NCBI GenBank assembly: GCA_021767845.1
Contig: JAASSQ010000114.1
Location: forward strand, 1 to 9,008
Reading direction: 5' to 3'
DNA: 9,008 nt
From: Roseovarius sp.
GTDB lineage: Bacteria > Pseudomonadota > Alphaproteobacteria > Rhodobacterales > Rhodobacteraceae
The position numbers and the translations under genes were made by a program. The notes under the pieces are model-generated. The model was not told the origin of the DNA. It worked only from the letters and a program-made list of their open reading frames with translations, and ran no database searches. Position 1 is the first letter of the stretch; each line of letters starts with the position of its first letter. Shown here piece after piece: positions 1-6,091 of the stretch.

Positions 1-533
1 GAGGCGAGCGCCGGGGCGCAGACGGCGAGGAGCGGTTCGGTGCCGATCGCGCGTTCGAGGAAGGCGCGGCTGTCGGGGCGGGGCGGGCCGTGCGGGCTGT
101 CGTAGATCACGGCGATGTCCACCTCGCCGGTGACAAGCTGGCTGAGGCAGTCCTCGCGGTTGCCGGACCGGACGCGCACGGCGCGGTCGCGGGCCAGTGC
201 CTGCACCAGTCGGGGGGACACGGTGGTGGTGATGGCGTGCTGGCAGGCCAGCGCGATGGTGCGCCCGGCCCCGGCGGCCGAGCGGCGCAGCCCGTCGCGC
301 AGCGCGCGCAGGTCGGCGGCGAGGCGGCGCATCTCGTCCTCGCGGGCGCGCACGTCGGGCAGCAGTTGCACGGGCTTGCGCGACCGGTCGAAAAGCGGCG
401 TGCCGATGCCGTCCTCGATCGCGCGGATGCGGCGGGTGAAGGCTGATTGCGTGAGGTTGCGCATCTCGGCCGCGCGGGCAAAGGAGCCGCTGTCGAGCAC
501 GGCGAGGATGTCTTCGAGCCAGTCCAGTCGCAT
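1..533 (-). CDS. LysR-type transcriptional regulator, N-terminal part (cut by left edge)
   Basis: This is a DNA-binding regulator of the LysR family, of which about 177 N-terminal residues are visible; the family is usually near 300 residues, so the C-terminal effector domain continues outside the window. The protein begins MRLDWLEDILAVLDSGSF and carries the typical winged helix-turn-helix at about residues 16-38 (SFARAAEMRNLTQSAFTRRI), followed by the FDRSRKPVQLLP strand-turn and the linker helix. From about residue 90 the first half of the periplasmic-binding-like effector domain begins. It is divergent to cuyA with a 127-bp gap, the standard layout for a LysR regulator and its target, so I infer it controls cuyA (cuyR candidate). 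The ATG at 533 has no clear Shine-Dalgarno. Family assignment is secure; the ligand (cysteate or a related sulfonate) is inferred from position only. Confidence 0.9.
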   Translation of the reverse strand, partial: MRLDWLEDILAVLDSGSFARAAEMRNLTQSAFTRRIRAIEDGIGTPLFDRSRKPVQLLPDVRAREDEMRRLAADLRALRDGLRRSAAGAGRTIALACQHAITTTVSPRLVQALARDRAVRVRSGNREDCLSQLVTGEVDIAVIYDSPHGPPRPDSRAFLERAIGTEPLLAVCAPALA

Positions 534-539
534 GGGGCA

Positions 540-568
540 GGGATAGGCGGCTGCGGCGCAACTTGCAA
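540..568 (-). promoter_or_regulatory. Candidate promoter of the LysR regulator
   Basis: On the minus strand a -35-like TTGCAA (568-563) is followed after 17 bases by a -10-like TATCCC (545-540). Only six bases separate this -10 from the ATG at 533, so transcription would start at or next to the start codon. The hexamers match consensus only partly. The -35 overlaps the LysR box at 564-576, which would allow autorepression. Confidence 0.35.
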
Positions 569-576
569 GATATGCA
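564..576. promoter_or_regulatory. LysR-type operator box (T-N11-A), TGCA-N5-TGCA
   Basis: The sequence TGCA AGATA TGCA is a dyad with the T-N11-A core typical of LysR-family binding sites. It lies in the gap between the divergent regulator and cuyA. Its centre (570) is about 65 bases upstream of the predicted cuyA transcription start and overlaps the regulator's own predicted -35, which is the classic location for activation of the target and autorepression. Binding itself is inferred. Confidence 0.5.
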
Positions 577-598
577 TGACAGGATGCGGTATTCGCAG

Positions 599-628
599 TT
601 GCCGCACGGGGCGGGCCCGCGTTATCTG
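599..628 (+). promoter_or_regulatory. Candidate cuyA promoter
   Basis: A -35-like TTGCCG (599-604) is followed after 18 bases by TATCTG (623-628). Both are weak matches to sigma-70 consensus, as expected for a promoter that depends on an activator bound at the upstream LysR box. Transcription would begin near 635, upstream of the ribosome binding site at 645-651. Confidence 0.3.
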
Positions 629-644
629 AACGCGACCGCATGAT

Positions 645-651
645 AAGGAGG
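645..651 (+). promoter_or_regulatory. Shine-Dalgarno of cuyA, decides the start
   Basis: A strong AAGGAGG lies 9 bases before the ATG at 661. An in-frame ATG at 640 would place this site inside the coding region and has no site of its own, so 661 is the better start. Confidence 0.85.
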
Positions 652-660
652 ATTGTCCCG

Positions 661-1683
661 ATGCATCTCGCCCGTTTCCCGCGTCATTTCCTGGCGCATC
701 TGCCCACGCCCCTGGAACGCATGGACCGCCTGAGCGCCGAGTTGGGCGGGCCGGAGATCTGGATCAAGCGCGACGATTGCACGGGGCTGTCCACCGGGGG
801 CAACAAGACCCGCAAGCTGGAATTCCTGATGGCCGAGGCCGAGGCGCAGGGTGCCGACATGGTGATGACGCAGGGCGCGACGCAGTCGAACCACGCCCGC
901 CAGACCGCCGCCTTCGCCGCCAAGCTGGGCATGAAGTGCCATATCCTGCTGGAGGACCGGACCGGCTCGAACGATCCCAACTACAACCACAATGGCAACG
1001 TGCTGCTGGATCACCTGCACGGCGCCACCACCGAGAAGCGGCCCGGCGGGCTGGACATGAATGCCGAGATGGAGAAGGCGGCCGACGCGCTGCGCGCCGA
1101 GGGCAAGAAGGTCTATACCATTCCCGGTGGCGGCTCGAACCCGACCGGGGCGCTTGGCTATGTCAATTGCGCGTTCGAGCTGCTGGCGCAGGTGAACGGC
1201 ACGGGGCTGAAGATCGACCACATCGTGCATGCCACCGGCAGCGCGGGCACGCAGGCGGGCCTGATCACCGGGCTTCAGGCGATGAACGCGCAGATCCCGC
1301 TGCTGGGGATCGGGGTGCGCGCACCGAAGCCCAAGCAGGAAGAGAACGTCTATAACCTCGCCTGCGCCACCGCCGAGAAGCTGGGCTGCGCCGGCGTGGT
1401 CAAGCGCGAGGACGTGGTCGCCAATGCCGATTACGTGGGCGAGGGCTATGGCATTCCCACCGAGGGCGGTCTGGAAGCGATCCGCATGTTCGCGGAACTG
1501 GAATCGATCCTGCTGGACCCGGTCTATTCGGCCAAGGGCGCGGCGGGATTGATCGACCTGATCCGCAAGGGCCATTTCAAGAAGGGCGAGCGGGTCGTGT
1601 TCCTGCATACCGGGGGTGCCGCGGCGCTGTTCGGCTATGACAAGGCGTTCGATTTCGCCGACCGCTGGCGCGAGGCGGGCTGA
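661..1683 (+). CDS. cuyA: L-cysteate sulfo-lyase / D-cysteine desulfhydrase (PLP enzyme)
   Basis: This cytoplasmic PLP enzyme of 340 residues belongs to the ACC deaminase / D-cysteine desulfhydrase family. Its predicted reaction is desulfonation of L-cysteate to pyruvate, ammonium and sulfite; family members also act on D-cysteine, giving sulfide. The PLP-binding lysine is K49 in the motif STGGNKTRK. The substrate-contacting S76-N77-H78 follows in QGATQSNHARQ, and a glycine-rich phosphate loop (GGGSNPTGALGY) occurs near residue 160. The N-terminus MHLARFPRHFLAHLPTPLER and overall sequence strongly resemble the characterised CuyA of Ruegeria (Silicibacter) pomeroyi as I recall it. Start at 661 is chosen from the Shine-Dalgarno at 645-651. 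The divergent LysR gene supports inducible expression. I cannot separate cysteate lyase from D-cysteine desulfhydrase by residues alone; the former is preferred from overall similarity. No exporter for sulfite is adjacent. Confidence 0.87.
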   Translation: MHLARFPRHFLAHLPTPLERMDRLSAELGGPEIWIKRDDCTGLSTGGNKTRKLEFLMAEAEAQGADMVMTQGATQSNHARQTAAFAAKLGMKCHILLEDRTGSNDPNYNHNGNVLLDHLHGATTEKRPGGLDMNAEMEKAADALRAEGKKVYTIPGGGSNPTGALGYVNCAFELLAQVNGTGLKIDHIVHATGSAGTQAGLITGLQAMNAQIPLLGIGVRAPKPKQEENVYNLACATAEKLGCAGVVKREDVVANADYVGEGYGIPTEGGLEAIRMFAELESILLDPVYSAKGAAGLIDLIRKGHFKKGERVVFLHTGGAAALFGYDKAFDFADRWREAG

Positions 1684-1711
1684 GGCCGGACGCATCATCA
1701 GGTAAGGGGGC

Positions 1712-1727
1712 CAGGCGGGGACGCCTG
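1712..1727 (+). terminator. Short hairpin downstream of cuyA, possible terminator
   Basis: A perfect 6-bp stem CAGGCG / CGCCTG with a GGGA loop begins 29 bases after the cuyA stop and is followed by CCCTTTG. The T-run is only three bases, so intrinsic termination would be weak. Confidence 0.3.
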
Positions 1728-1883
1728 CCCTTTGCATGTCTGAGGGCCTCAAGCGCGGAGCGGCGGGATTGAAGGCGCCCGCAGGGGGCGAACCGGCCGG
1801 TGGTTTGTGCGGTTTATCCCGGCCAATTCCGAATGACATCGGGGCGGCGCGTAGAGGGCTGCCAAATCGCCGCCGCGTCGGGG

Positions 1884-1920
1884 CGCGCCGGCGATCGCGC
1901 GGCGGCCTGCGGCCGGCGCG
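1884..1920. repeat. GC-rich inverted repeat in the convergent gap
   Basis: A 9-bp arm CGCGCCGGC (1884-1892) pairs perfectly with GCCGGCGCG (1912-1920) across a 19-base loop. It begins 14 bases beyond the stop of the carboxymuconolactone decarboxylase-family gene on the minus strand. No T-run follows on either strand, so this is either a transcript 3'-end stabiliser or a chance product of very high GC. The rest of the 1684-1933 gap contains no gene that I can support. Confidence 0.3.
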
Positions 1921-1933
1921 GCGGCGCGACGGG

Positions 1934-2275
1934 TCAGCCCTTGTCCGACAACTCGTCGTAGCAGGCCAGCGCCTTGGCCGCATACATCATCGACGGGCCG
2001 CCGCCCATCTGGATGCTCATGGCCAGCACGTCGCCGATTTCCTCGCGCGTGGCGCCGCAGCGCAGGAGGGCCTCGACATGCAACGCGATGCAGGTGTCGC
2101 ATTTGGTGGCCACCGCGATGCCGAGCGCCACGTATTCCTTGGTCTTGAACTCCAGCACGCCGCCATCCTTGACCGCCTTGCCAAGCGCGCCGAAGGCCTG
2201 CGCGGTGTCGGGGATCGTCTTGTTGAGCGCGCGCAGTTGCTGGCGGGTTTCGGTGAGCTTGTCGCTCCAGGTCAT
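1934..2275 (-). CDS. Carboxymuconolactone decarboxylase-family (AhpD-like) protein
   Basis: This small soluble protein of 113 residues belongs to the CMD/AhpD-like fold. It contains the thiol redox motif KCDTCIALH, with C59-x2-C62-x3-H66, and E47 placed 12 residues before the first Cys. In Mycobacterium AhpD the proton-relay residues Glu118, Cys130, Cys133 and His137 have exactly the same spacing, so the full alkylhydroperoxidase-type active site is present. This argues for a thiol-disulfide or peroxidase role rather than true carboxymuconolactone decarboxylation, which lacks this Cys pair. The start ATG at 2275 has an AAGGAG 7 bases upstream (2283-2288). It is the last gene of a leftward cluster, 66 bases after the DUF938 gene, and may be co-transcribed with it. 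Substrate and electron donor are unknown. Confidence 0.9.
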   Translation of the reverse strand: MTWSDKLTETRQQLRALNKTIPDTAQAFGALGKAVKDGGVLEFKTKEYVALGIAVATKCDTCIALHVEALLRCGATREEIGDVLAMSIQMGGGPSMMYAAKALACYDELSDKG

Positions 2276-2341
2276 ATTCCAACTCCTTGATATGTCGGAG
2301 ATGTCCTAGACCGGGGCGCGGCGATGCGGCCTTGATGCAGA

Positions 2342-3001
2342 TCAGAAAGGCCGTTGGCTGACCAGCGCCATGTTGTTCGCGGGCATCTCGACCACGTCCA
2401 CCAGATCCAGCCCGGCCTCGTGCAGCCAGTCGATCACGTCGAAATCGTCCTTGTAGCCGATCTCGGGATCCTGGGCGCGGAGGCTGGCATCGAAGCTGGC
2501 GTCGCCGTCGGAGGTGGCCTCGCCGTCGCGCAGGAAGGGGCCGTAGAGGATGAAGCGGCCTTGCGGGGCAAGCGCCTGCGCGGTCTCGGTGATGAGGGTG
2601 CGGGCCTCTTGCGTGCTGATGAGGTGCAATAGGTTCACCAGCAGGATCATGTCATAGCCTTGGTGTTCGGCTCCCCAGCCGGGCGCCGTGGCATCGAGCG
2701 CAATCGCCGGGCGCAGGTTCGGGGCGCCCGCGTCGCTGGCCCAGGCGTCGATGCTGGCGCGGCGGGCGGGGTCGATCTCGGTCGGTTGCCAGTCGAGCCC
2801 AGGCAGCGCGGCGGCGAAGCGCGCGGCGTGCTGCCCGGTGCCGGCGGCCAGTTCCAGCACCCGGCCCGCCTTGGGGCCGTGGTGGCGGATCAGGTCGAGG
2901 ATCGGGCCGGCGTTGCGCTCGGCCGAGGGGGCGTGCAGGCGGCCATCCCGGCCGGGCGTGGCGGTCGAGGCGCTGTCGGGCAGATCGAGGCGGCGCGGCA
3001 T
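2342..3001 (-). CDS. DUF938 (METTL26-like) predicted SAM-dependent methyltransferase
   Basis: This 219-residue cytoplasmic protein belongs to the DUF938 / UPF0585 family, related to eukaryotic METTL26. The family hallmark SAERN occurs at residues 26-30, then the SAM-binding motif I RVLELAAGTGQH (47-58). The acidic end of the next strand follows as QPTEID, then ILLVNLLHLIS, and the conserved GPF...DASFDASLRAQDPEIG segment towards the C-terminus, which ends in a typical MPANN...L motif. Reaction substrate is unknown for the family. Start at 3001 is chosen because the stop of the upstream aldo/keto reductase (3003-3005) is one base away and a GGAGG (3011-3015) lies 9 bases before the ATG, inside the end of the reductase; a longer frame extending to 3286 would lie wholly over the reductase. 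The arrangement suggests translational coupling. Confidence 0.9.
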   Translation of the reverse strand: MPRRLDLPDSASTATPGRDGRLHAPSAERNAGPILDLIRHHGPKAGRVLELAAGTGQHAARFAAALPGLDWQPTEIDPARRASIDAWASDAGAPNLRPAIALDATAPGWGAEHQGYDMILLVNLLHLISTQEARTLITETAQALAPQGRFILYGPFLRDGEATSDGDASFDASLRAQDPEIGYKDDFDVIDWLHEAGLDLVDVVEMPANNMALVSQRPF

Positions 3002-3002
3002 T

Positions 3003-3938
3003 TCAGGCTTCCTCCAAGCGGTCGGTGGCGGGCGGCGGTGCGGGGCTGAGCGCGGACAGCCGCGCATGGAGATCCGCGTCCATCTCGAAACGGGTGGCAT
3101 CGAGCGAGGGTTGCAACTGCTCGACCGAGCGGGCCGACAGGATCGGCATCGGGTGCGCGGGATGCTGCGCGGCCCAGGCGGCGGCCAGCGTGGCGGGGTG
3201 GGTGCCGATCTCGTCCGCGATGCGGCTGAGGCCCCGCGCGGCCTCGTGCATCCAGTCCTGCCCGTAGCGGGCGGCGTAGCGGTCATTCTCGGTCAGGCGG
3301 CCGGCGCCGCCCTTGGCGTATTTGCCCGTCAGCAGCCCCCCGGCGAGCGGCGAATAGGGCGCGACGGCGATCCCCTCGCTTTGGCACATGGGCAGGATCT
3401 CGACCTCGGCCTGGCGTTTCACGAGGTTATACATCGGCTGCAGGATCGACACGGGCAGATCGAACTGCTGCGCGATGCAGGCGGCTTTCATCACCTGCCA
3501 GGCGGCGAAATTCGACAGACCCATGTAGGTGATCTTGCCGTCGCGGCGCAGGGTCGCGAAGGTTTCGAGCGTTTCGCGCAGGTCGGTGTCGGGGTCGAAG
3601 CGGTGCAGGTAGAGGATGTCCACGTGATCCATCCCCAGCCGTTTGCGCGAGATGTCGAATTGCCGGATCAGGTTGTCGCGCCCCGCGCCGCCCGAGTAGC
3701 CCGCCTTGGTGGCGATCACGAGATCGTCGCGCATCGGTGCCGCGAATTGGCCGAGCAGGGTTTCGGCGCGGCCCCCGGTATAGACATGGGCGGTGTCGAA
3801 ATGCGTGATGCCGGCGGCCAGACAGGCGTCGAACATCGCGCGGCTGGCGGTGTCGTCGGCGGCGTCGCCGAATTGCATCGTGCCGAAGGCGAAGCGGCTG
3901 GCGGGGGTGCCGCCGGGGGAGGTGAGCGTCTGGGTCAT
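3003..3938 (-). CDS. Aldo/keto reductase
   Basis: This 311-residue cytoplasmic NADP(H)-type oxidoreductase belongs to the aldo/keto reductase superfamily. The catalytic tetrad is complete: D48 and Y53 in FDTAHVYTGG, K78 in IATKAGY, and H112 in LYLHRFD. The conserved GLSNF segment occurs at about residue 140, and the C-terminal cofactor-binding region contains APYSPLAGGLLTGKY followed by PILSARSVEQL, where the last part is the usual phosphate-binding loop. This tetrad and sequence style fit the class of AKRs that act on aldehydes or sugar-like carbonyls, but the substrate cannot be read from sequence. The ATG at 3938 lacks a Shine-Dalgarno; upstream in-frame codons would run into the terminator at 4000-4030, so 3938 is preferred. 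It is the first gene of the three-gene leftward cluster and couples to the DUF938 gene. Confidence 0.92.
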   Translation of the reverse strand: MTQTLTSPGGTPASRFAFGTMQFGDAADDTASRAMFDACLAAGITHFDTAHVYTGGRAETLLGQFAAPMRDDLVIATKAGYSGGAGRDNLIRQFDISRKRLGMDHVDILYLHRFDPDTDLRETLETFATLRRDGKITYMGLSNFAAWQVMKAACIAQQFDLPVSILQPMYNLVKRQAEVEILPMCQSEGIAVAPYSPLAGGLLTGKYAKGGAGRLTENDRYAARYGQDWMHEAARGLSRIADEIGTHPATLAAAWAAQHPAHPMPILSARSVEQLQPSLDATRFEMDADLHARLSALSPAPPPATDRLEEA

Positions 3939-3944
3939 GGCGCG

Positions 3945-3972
3945 AGAATGGCACGGGCGCGCCGAATGTAAA
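3945..3972 (-). promoter_or_regulatory. Candidate promoter of the aldo/keto reductase cluster
   Basis: On the minus strand TTTACA (3972-3967, five of six bases of the -35 consensus) is followed after 16 bases by CATTCT (3950-3945). Six bases then precede the ATG at 3938, so the transcript could be leaderless. It lies downstream of the ABC operon terminator, which marks this as a separate transcription unit. Confidence 0.4.
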
Positions 3973-3999
3973 GAGGGGCCGCGGCCCGGCCCGGTGCGC

Positions 4000-4030
4000 A
4001 AAAAAAAGCCCCCGCCACCGGGGCGGGGGC
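4000..4030 (-). terminator. Strong intrinsic terminator of the BMP ABC operon
   Basis: A perfect 9-bp GC stem (4022-4030 with 4008-4016, 5-base loop) is followed on the minus strand by eight T residues (complement of the A-run 4000-4007). It begins 25 bases after the stop of the binding-protein gene. The orientation of the T-run assigns it to the leftward ABC operon. Confidence 0.93.
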
Positions 4031-4055
4031 CTGTCAACCATGCTGGCCTGCGGTG

Positions 4056-5135
4056 TTACTGCGGGATCTCGCCGTCCAGCCCCTCGACATAGAAGTTCAT
4101 GCCCAGAAGCGTGGCGTCATCGGCGGTTTCACCCTCGGCCAGCCAGTCCGAGCCGTCCTGCTTTTTCAGCGGGCCGGTGAAAGGGTGATACTCGCCCGCG
4201 GCGATCGCGTCCTTCAGCGCAAGCGCCTCGTCGCGGACCTCGGCGGGGACGGCGTCGGTGATCTCGCCGATTTCGACCATGCCCTCGTCGATGCCGTGCC
4301 AGATCTGCTGGCTTTCCCAGGTGCCGTCGATCACGGCCTGGGTGCGGGCGATGTAATAGGGCTTCCAGTTGTCGATGATCGAGCTGACGCGCGGGAAGGG
4401 CTTGTATTCGGCCATGTCGGAGGCCTGACCGAAGGTCACGACGCCGCCGGCCTTTTCGGCCGCGGCCTGCGGCGCGGTCGAGTCGGTGTGCTGCAGGATC
4501 ACGTCGGCGCCCTGTTCGATCAGCGCGTTGGCGGCGTCGGCCTCTTTCGCGGGATCGAACCAAGTATAGGCCCAGATGATCTTGAATTGCACGTCGGGGT
4601 TGGCCTTGCGCGCGTGGATGAAGGCCGCGTTGATGCCGCGGATCACCTCGGGGATGGGGTAGGAGGCTATGTAGCCCACGACATTCGATTCCGTCATCTT
4701 GCCGGCGATGTGGCCCTGGATCGCGCGGCCTTCGTAGAAGCGGGCCGAGTAGGTCGAGACATTGGGCGCGGTCTTGTAGCCGGTGGCGTGTTCGAATTTC
4801 ACGTCGGGGAATTTCCTGGCCACGCTGATCGTGGGGTCCATGAAGCCGAAGGAGGTGGTGAAGATCAGGTCGGCCCCGTTTAGCGCCATCTGGGTGATCG
4901 CGCGCTCGGCGTCGGCGCCTTCGGGCACGCTTTCCTGGTAGACGGTTTCGACCGCGTCGCCGAAATGCTCTTCGATGGCGAGCCGGCCCTGATCGTGTTC
5001 ATAGGTCCAGCCACCGTCGCCGATCGGCCCGACATAGATGAAGCCCACCCTGGTCTTGTCGTCCTGGGCCAGCGCCGGGGCGGCGGCCAGGCCGACCGCC
5101 AGGGCGGCGCCGGTGAGAAGGGTCTTGAGGGTCAT
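4056..5135 (-). CDS. BMP-family ABC transporter periplasmic substrate-binding protein
   Basis: This 359-residue protein is the extracytoplasmic receptor of the adjacent ABC importer, of the BMP/PnrA-like family (type I periplasmic binding fold). It starts with a Sec signal peptide with hydrophobic core LLTGAALAVGLAAA and an AxA site PALA (cleavage predicted after A23). No lipobox Cys is present, so it is probably soluble periplasmic, unlike the lipoproteins of Gram-positives and spirochaetes. The mature N-terminus carries the family's ligand loop VGPIGDGGWTYEHDQG (D40, W43, H47), then NGADLIFTTSFGFMDP and the later VSSIIDNWKPYY and IWHGIDEGMVEIG segments. Start at 5135 is supported by AGGGAG 8 bases upstream (5144-5149). 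It is the last gene of the operon, 35 bases after permease 2. The ligand is most likely a purine nucleoside by family, but riboflavin or another ligand is possible. Confidence 0.93.
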   Translation of the reverse strand: MTLKTLLTGAALAVGLAAAPALAQDDKTRVGFIYVGPIGDGGWTYEHDQGRLAIEEHFGDAVETVYQESVPEGADAERAITQMALNGADLIFTTSFGFMDPTISVARKFPDVKFEHATGYKTAPNVSTYSARFYEGRAIQGHIAGKMTESNVVGYIASYPIPEVIRGINAAFIHARKANPDVQFKIIWAYTWFDPAKEADAANALIEQGADVILQHTDSTAPQAAAEKAGGVVTFGQASDMAEYKPFPRVSSIIDNWKPYYIARTQAVIDGTWESQQIWHGIDEGMVEIGEITDAVPAEVRDEALALKDAIAAGEYHPFTGPLKKQDGSDWLAEGETADDATLLGMNFYVEGLDGEIPQ

Positions 5136-5170
5136 TGAGCAGTCTCCCTGTTCATTGGAGTGACAGCGCC

Positions 5171-6091
5171 TCATTGCGAGGCATGGAATACGCGGCCCAG
5201 AGAGGCGGGCGCGCGGGATTTGTCGGCGGACATGATGACCAGCACGAGGATGGTGATGAGATAGGGCGACATCGACAGGTATTCGACCGGGATCGCGATG
5301 CCCGCCGCCTGGAGGTTGAGTTGCAGCACGTTGACGCCGCCGAAGAGCCACGCGCCGAGCAGGACGCGCCCGGCCTTCCAACTGGCGAAGACCACCAGCG
5401 CCAGGGCGATCCAGCCGGCCCCGGCGGTCATGCCCTCGGTCCATTGCGGGACGCGCACGAGGCTGAGATAGGCGCCGCCCAGCCCGGCGCAGGCGCCGCC
5501 GAAGGCGATCGCCATGATCCGCACGCGCACGACCTTGTAGCCGAGCGCGTGCGCGGCGTCGTGGTTTTCGCCCACCGCGCGCAGGATCAGCCCCGCGCGG
5601 GTGTATTTCAGCATCGCCCAGACCGCCGCCACCAGCGCCAGCGCGAGATAGACCATCAAGTCATGCGAAAAGAGCACTGGCCCCAGAAACGGGATGTCGC
5701 CCAGAAGGGGGATGTCCAGCTTGGGGGTGGGCGGTGGCTTGATCCCGACATAGCCCTGGCCCAGAAGCGCGCTGAGCCCCAGCCCGAAGAGCGTGAGCGC
5801 CAGCCCCGAGGCGACCTGGTTGGCCAGCGCAAGTTGCGTGAGCGCGGCAAAGAGCAGGGACAGCCCCGCGCCGCCCACCGCCGCCGCGGCAAAGCCCGCG
5901 GCGGGCGAGCCGGTATTGACCGCGATGGCGAAACCGCAGATCGCGCCGGTGATCATCATCCCCTCGACCCCGAGGTTCAGAACGCCCGCGCGTTCGACCA
6001 CCAGTTCGCCGATGGCGGCCAGCAGGATCGGGGTGGAGGCCACGATCAGCGAGGCCAGAAGCAGAACGGGATTGATCGAGGACAGGTCCAT
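5171..6091 (-). CDS. BMP-type ABC transporter permease 2
   Basis: This 306-residue inner-membrane protein is the shorter permease of the importer (BPD_transp_2 family, as in the branched-chain amino acid, ribose and nucleoside permeases). It is made largely of hydrophobic segments, beginning at residues 8-27, and carries the diagnostic loop ERAGVLNLGVEGMM (33-46). The segment TRAGLILRAVGENHDAAHALGY, near the middle, is the cytoplasmic coupling loop that contacts the ATPase. Its ATG overlaps the TGA of permease 1 by one base (TGATG), with GGAGG at 6102-6106 inside the upstream gene, so translation is coupled and the two probably form a heterodimer. Length is normal. It resembles NupQ/YufQ-type nucleoside permeases; substrate is inferred from family. 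Confidence 0.93.
   Translation of the reverse strand: MDLSSINPVLLLASLIVASTPILLAAIGELVVERAGVLNLGVEGMMITGAICGFAIAVNTGSPAAGFAAAAVGGAGLSLLFAALTQLALANQVASGLALTLFGLGLSALLGQGYVGIKPPPTPKLDIPLLGDIPFLGPVLFSHDLMVYLALALVAAVWAMLKYTRAGLILRAVGENHDAAHALGYKVVRVRIMAIAFGGACAGLGGAYLSLVRVPQWTEGMTAGAGWIALALVVFASWKAGRVLLGAWLFGGVNVLQLNLQAAGIAIPVEYLSMSPYLITILVLVIMSADKSRAPASLGRVFHASQ

Noticed and set aside
640..660. Upstream in-frame ATG for cuyA at 640
   Set aside because: The AAGGAGG at 645-651 would lie inside the gene and no ribosome site precedes 640; the family N-terminus begins at the ATG at 661.
622..1983. Long minus-strand open frame (453 codons) opposite cuyA
   Set aside because: It is the complement of a gene with intact PLP-enzyme motifs, its translation is Arg/Ala/Gly/His-rich without recognisable domains, and it is a usual by-product of high GC third positions.
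3001..3286. N-terminal extension of the DUF938 protein up to 3286
   Set aside because: The extra residues overlap the aldo/keto reductase coding sequence, are Pro/Ser/Arg-rich and unlike the family, while the ATG at 3001 has a ribosome site and the conserved SAERN motif follows at normal distance.
2688..3971. Long plus-strand open frame (427 codons) opposite the DUF938 gene and aldo/keto reductase
   Set aside because: It covers two genes on the other strand that have clear catalytic motifs; its own product is low-complexity Gly/Ala/Arg/Gln-rich with no domain.
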